DNA from: Actinomycetota bacterium
GTDB lineage: Bacteria > Actinomycetota > Thermoleophilia > Solirubrobacterales > Solirubrobacteraceae
Length of the DNA: 64,000 nt
Assembly: GCA_005883215.1 (NCBI GenBank)
Contig: VAYS01000015.1
Span: 22,002 to 86,001 of the forward strand
Reading direction: 5' to 3'
The translations under genes were made by a program, and so were the position numbers. Shown one piece after another: positions 61,394 through 64,000 of this stretch; within the stretch, counting starts at the first letter, position 1, and every line of letters begins with the position of its first letter. The notes beneath the pieces are model-generated. The model had not been told where the DNA came from. It ran no database searches and was given only the letters and a program-made list of their open reading frames with translations.

Positions 61394-62938
61394 TCAGTGG
61401 CGAAAGTGGCGGCGAGCGGTGAAGACCATGGCCACCCCGGCGCCGTCGGCGGCCGAGATCACCTCGTCGTCGCGGATCGACCCCCCGGGCTGGATGATCG
61501 CCCGCACACCGGCCTCGATCGCCAGCGCCGGCCCGTCGGCAAAGGGAAAGAACGCATCCGAGGCCAGCGCCGCCCCGTCCAGCGAGTCCACGCGCGCCTT
61601 CTCCACCGCCAGGCGCACCGAGTCCACGCGGCTCATCTGGCCGGCGCCGATGCCCACCGTGCCCAGGTCCCGCGCGAGCACGATCGCGTTGGAGCGCACG
61701 TGGCGGCACACACGCCAGGCGAACAGCAGCTCGCTCCACTCCGTCTCGGTCGGCGCGCGCTTGGTCACCACGCGCATCTGCGCGCGCTCGTCGGGACCCA
61801 CGTCGCGGTCCTGCACCAGCAGCCCGCCGAGCACCTGGCGGATATCGGGCTCGTGCTCGTGGGGGGCTCGCCGCTCGCCGTCCTCGAGCACGCGCACGTT
61901 GGGCTTCTGGGTGATCACCTCCAGTGCCTCCTGCTCGTAGCCGGGGGCCAGCAGCACCTCGATGAACTGCTGGGACAGGGCCTGGGCCGCCGGCCCGTCG
62001 ACCGGGCGGTTAAAGGCGATCACCCCGCCGAACGCGCTCAGCGGGTCGCAGGCGAACGCCTTCTCGTAGGCCTCCAGCGCCGAGTCGCCGATCGCGCACC
62101 CGCACGGATTGTTGTGCTTGACGATCACGCAGGCGGGGACCTCGAATTCGGACACCAGCCGCCGCGCGGAGTCGAGGTCGAGCAGGTTGTTGAACGAGAG
62201 CTGCTTGCCGTGGTGCTGCTTGACCATCGACAGCAGGTGCATGCGCTCGCCGATCTCTGTGTAGTAGGCGGCGCGCTGGTGGGGGTTCTCGCCGTAGGGG
62301 AGGTCGACCAGCTTCTCGTGGGCGCGCAGGTGAAGGGGCGGGAAGTCATCGCCCCGCTCGGCGAACCAGCGAGCGATCGAGGTGTCATAGCGCGCGGTAT
62401 AGGAGAACGCCTCCGCGGCCAGGCTTTCGCGGGTGGAAGCCGAGAGCCGCCCGTCGGAGTCGCGCAGCTCGGCCAGCACGGCGTCGTAGCTCTCGGGGCT
62501 GACCACCACGGCGACGAAGGGGTGGTTCTTGGCCGCGGCCCGGATCATCGTCGGGCCTCCGATGTCGATGCTCTCGATTACCTCGGCGTCGGAGGCCCCG
62601 CGGCGGGCGGCGGTGCGCTCGAAGGGGTAGAGGTTGACGCACACCAGGTCCACCCACTCGACCTCCTGCTCCGCCGCTTGGCGGATGTGCTCGGGGTGGT
62701 CTCGCCGGGCGAGCAGGGCGGCGTACAGTTTCGGGTGCAGCGTCTTGACCCGCCCATCCAAGATTTGGGGAAATCCGGTGAGCGACTCGATCAAACGCAC
62801 CGGGACGCCCTGGGCGTCCAGCTCGGCCGCGGTGCCGCCGGTGGACACGATCTCGATGCCCAGCTCACACAGTCCGCGGGCGAACTCGACCAGCCCGCGC
62901 TTGTCCGACACCGACAGGACGGCGCGCCGAATGCGCAC
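61394..62938 (-). CDS. purH: Bifunctional AICAR transformylase/IMP cyclohydrolase PurH
   Basis: A 514-residue enzyme for the last two steps of purine synthesis: formylation of AICAR and ring closure to IMP. The N-terminal MGS-like domain has RRAVLSVSDKRGLVEFARGL, IVSTGGTA and GRVKTLHPKLYAALLARRD. The transformylase part has LPYGENPHQRAAYY, KQLSFNNLLDLDSA, VIVKHNNPCGCAIG and FFPFADGPALA. GTG 62938 gives the normal length; a GTG at 63052 would add a 38-residue Ala-rich leader. purN lies upstream on the same strand, with a small divergent gene between them. Confidence 0.95.
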   Translation of the reverse strand: MRIRRAVLSVSDKRGLVEFARGLCELGIEIVSTGGTAAELDAQGVPVRLIESLTGFPQILDGRVKTLHPKLYAALLARRDHPEHIRQAAEQEVEWVDLVCVNLYPFERTAARRGASDAEVIESIDIGGPTMIRAAAKNHPFVAVVVSPESYDAVLAELRDSDGRLSASTRESLAAEAFSYTARYDTSIARWFAERGDDFPPLHLRAHEKLVDLPYGENPHQRAAYYTEIGERMHLLSMVKQHHGKQLSFNNLLDLDSARRLVSEFEVPACVIVKHNNPCGCAIGDSALEAYEKAFACDPLSAFGGVIAFNRPVDGPAAQALSQQFIEVLLAPGYEQEALEVITQKPNVRVLEDGERRAPHEHEPDIRQVLGGLLVQDRDVGPDERAQMRVVTKRAPTETEWSELLFAWRVCRHVRSNAIVLARDLGTVGIGAGQMSRVDSVRLAVEKARVDSLDGAALASDAFFPFADGPALAIEAGVRAIIQPGGSIRDDEVISAADGAGVAMVFTARRHFRH

Positions 62939-63081
62939 CGCGGCGGGCTCGGCCGCGCCCGATGCCCCGGCGGCATCCGCCTCGGTGGGCGGCGCCAGGG
63001 CGGAGGTAGCCTCGCTGTCCGCGCGCTCTGAGATTGGGCGAGCATATTGCACGCACCCCCGTCGCCGAGAGGAGGAAAGCG

Positions 63082-63225
63082 ATGGCCGACGCACCTCAGG
63101 CCGACCCGCCCGAGCCCGAGCCCGGGGGCCTGGCCGAAGAGCCCGAGGACCTCACCGACCTGGATGTCGATGACCTCGAAAACGACGACGGCTGGCCCGC
63201 CGACGAGGACGACGAGGACTACTAG
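63082..63225 (+). CDS. Small acidic protein
   Basis: A 47-residue protein with a strong AGGAGG ribosome site 7 bases before its ATG, so it is probably translated. About half of its residues are Asp or Glu, as in LTDLDVDDLENDDGWPADED. It has no Cys, no membrane segment and is likely disordered. It lies on the opposite strand between purN and purH and converges on purN. I recognise no family. Confidence 0.6.
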   Translation: MADAPQADPPEPEPGGLAEEPEDLTDLDVDDLENDDGWPADEDDEDY

Positions 63226-63241
63226 GCCCAGCAACCCCTGA

Positions 63242-63910
63242 TCAGGAGGGGGCGCCCCCAGGGGGCGCCCCGGGTGCAGAAACGTCGATCCGCACCCGCC
63301 GCGGTCGGTCGGGGTCCCGGCGCAGCGCTCCACGCGCGTACAGGCGCACCGCCTCGGACAGCAGCTCGTGCTCCAGCGGGCGCAGCCGGGCGCGCACCTC
63401 GTCGGGGTCGCGGGCGTCGGGCAGCTCGAGCGCTCGCTGGAGGATGATCGGCCCGGTGTCCACGCCCTCGTCCACGAAGTGAACGGAGACGCCGAACACC
63501 TTGACCCCGTACTCGAGCGCCTGCTCGATTGCGCGCACGCCGGGAAACGCCGGCAGCAGCGCCGGGTGCACGTTGATGACCGCGTCCGGGAACCGCGCCA
63601 GAAACCCAGCTCCCAGCAGCTGCATGTACCCCGCCAGCACCACCAGGCGAGCGCCCCGCTCCAGGAGCCAGTCGGCGAGCGCCCGGTCGCGCGCCGGCCG
63701 GTCTGAGAAGTCTCCGACCTCGAAGACCCGGGTGGGCACCTCGGCCGCGCGCGCCCGCTCCAGCGCCGGGGCGTCCGCCCGGCTCGAGGCGACCGCCACG
63801 ACGTCGGCCTCCTGCCCGTGGACGGTGCCCAGCAGCGCCTGCAGGTTGGTGCCCGCGCCGGAGACCAGCACCGCCACCGCGAGCCGCTCGTGCTCCTGGC
63901 CAGGGCCCAT
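63242..63910 (-). CDS. purN: Phosphoribosylglycinamide formyltransferase PurN
   Basis: A 222-residue folate-dependent GAR transformylase of purine synthesis. LAVAVLVSGAGTNLQALL is the substrate-phosphate loop. LVVLAGYMQLLGAGFLARF, NVHPALLPAFPG with the catalytic Asn and His, and FGVSVHFVDEGVDTGPIILQ with the catalytic Asp follow in order. ATG 63910 is chosen from the family start; the frame stays open to the window edge. A GC-rich inverted repeat lies in its last codons. purH follows on the same strand about 300 bases later. Confidence 0.94.
   Translation of the reverse strand: MGPGQEHERLAVAVLVSGAGTNLQALLGTVHGQEADVVAVASSRADAPALERARAAEVPTRVFEVGDFSDRPARDRALADWLLERGARLVVLAGYMQLLGAGFLARFPDAVINVHPALLPAFPGVRAIEQALEYGVKVFGVSVHFVDEGVDTGPIILQRALELPDARDPDEVRARLRPLEHELLSEAVRLYARGALRRDPDRPRRVRIDVSAPGAPPGGAPS
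63249..63271. terminator. GC-rich inverted repeat at the purN 3' end
   Basis: GGGGCGCCCCC at 63249-63259 has its exact reverse complement at 63261-63271. It lies inside the final purN codons, between purN and the convergent small acidic gene. There is no U-tract, so termination is only a suggestion. Confidence 0.35.
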
Positions 63911-64000
63911 GCCGGACGAGACGATATCTGCGGTGAGTGTGTCCCAGATCACACAGGCGCCCGTCCCCGGCGGGCAGGTTGGGATCGGAAGTCCCATGCC

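Noticed and set aside
61256..63031. 591-residue plus-strand frame opposite purH
   Set aside because: purH is unmistakable on the minus strand, and the plus frame is low complexity.
1..63997. CRISPR array, rRNA operon or intact insertion sequence
   Set aside because: No regularly spaced repeats, rRNA motifs or complete transposase were seen anywhere in the window.

Overview
The window is very GC-rich, gene-dense and uses many GTG starts. Neighbouring genes are often joined by 4-base GTGA or ATGA stop/start overlaps. Secreted proteins with Arg/Lys-rich tails and Solirubrobacter-like surface domains point to a high-GC actinobacterium, most likely of the Solirubrobacterales/Thermoleophilia type. 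This placement is inferred from style and domain content; no marker gene such as 16S rRNA is present.

Region 1 (1-17170) is an exopolysaccharide biosynthesis and export locus. It holds an initiating sugar-phosphate transferase (cut by the left edge), three GT4 and one GT2 glycosyltransferases, an RfbF-like sugar-1-phosphate nucleotidyltransferase, a methyltransferase, a Wzx-type flippase, two large GT-C-like membrane proteins, a fused Wzz/tyrosine kinase, a Wzy/WaaL-like ligase or polymerase and an asparagine synthase. Together these can build lipid-linked repeat units, flip them, polymerise them and control chain length.

Region 2 (17171-21600) carries three paralogous secreted GH39-like glycosidases beside that locus. 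One is preceded by a strongly structured RNA leader.

Region 3 (about 21601-25329) looks like a decayed integrative element in the 3' end of a tRNA-Asp gene. A 46-bp imperfect direct repeat flanks two VOC proteins, a YtcJ-like amidohydrolase and a frameshifted remnant of a serine recombinase.

Region 4 (25330-42400) has a TetR regulator with a tandem operator next to a cytochrome P450, a GT2-SRPBCC fusion, a glycosidase-like lipoprotein, an endoglycoceramidase-like GH5 enzyme, FdhD, a cupredoxin protein, MsrA, an MpaB-like oxygenase, a CsoR regulator with a permease, and an MFS drug pump coupled to a 44-residue membrane protein.

Region 5 (42400-55900) is rich in secreted and surface proteins: beta-propellers, a PKD domain, a cupredoxin-like protein without its copper cysteine, a papain-like lipoprotein and a subtilisin. 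A two-cysteine C-terminal domain recurs four times in it. A tRNA-Val, an NTF2-like gene and an SDR lie within this stretch.

Region 6 (55900-63997) holds a RibD-like reductase, an NTF2-like protein, a second recombinase remnant abutting tRNA-Glu, tRNA-Lys, a GT-C-like membrane protein, a GT2, a DoxX protein, purH, a small acidic protein and purN.
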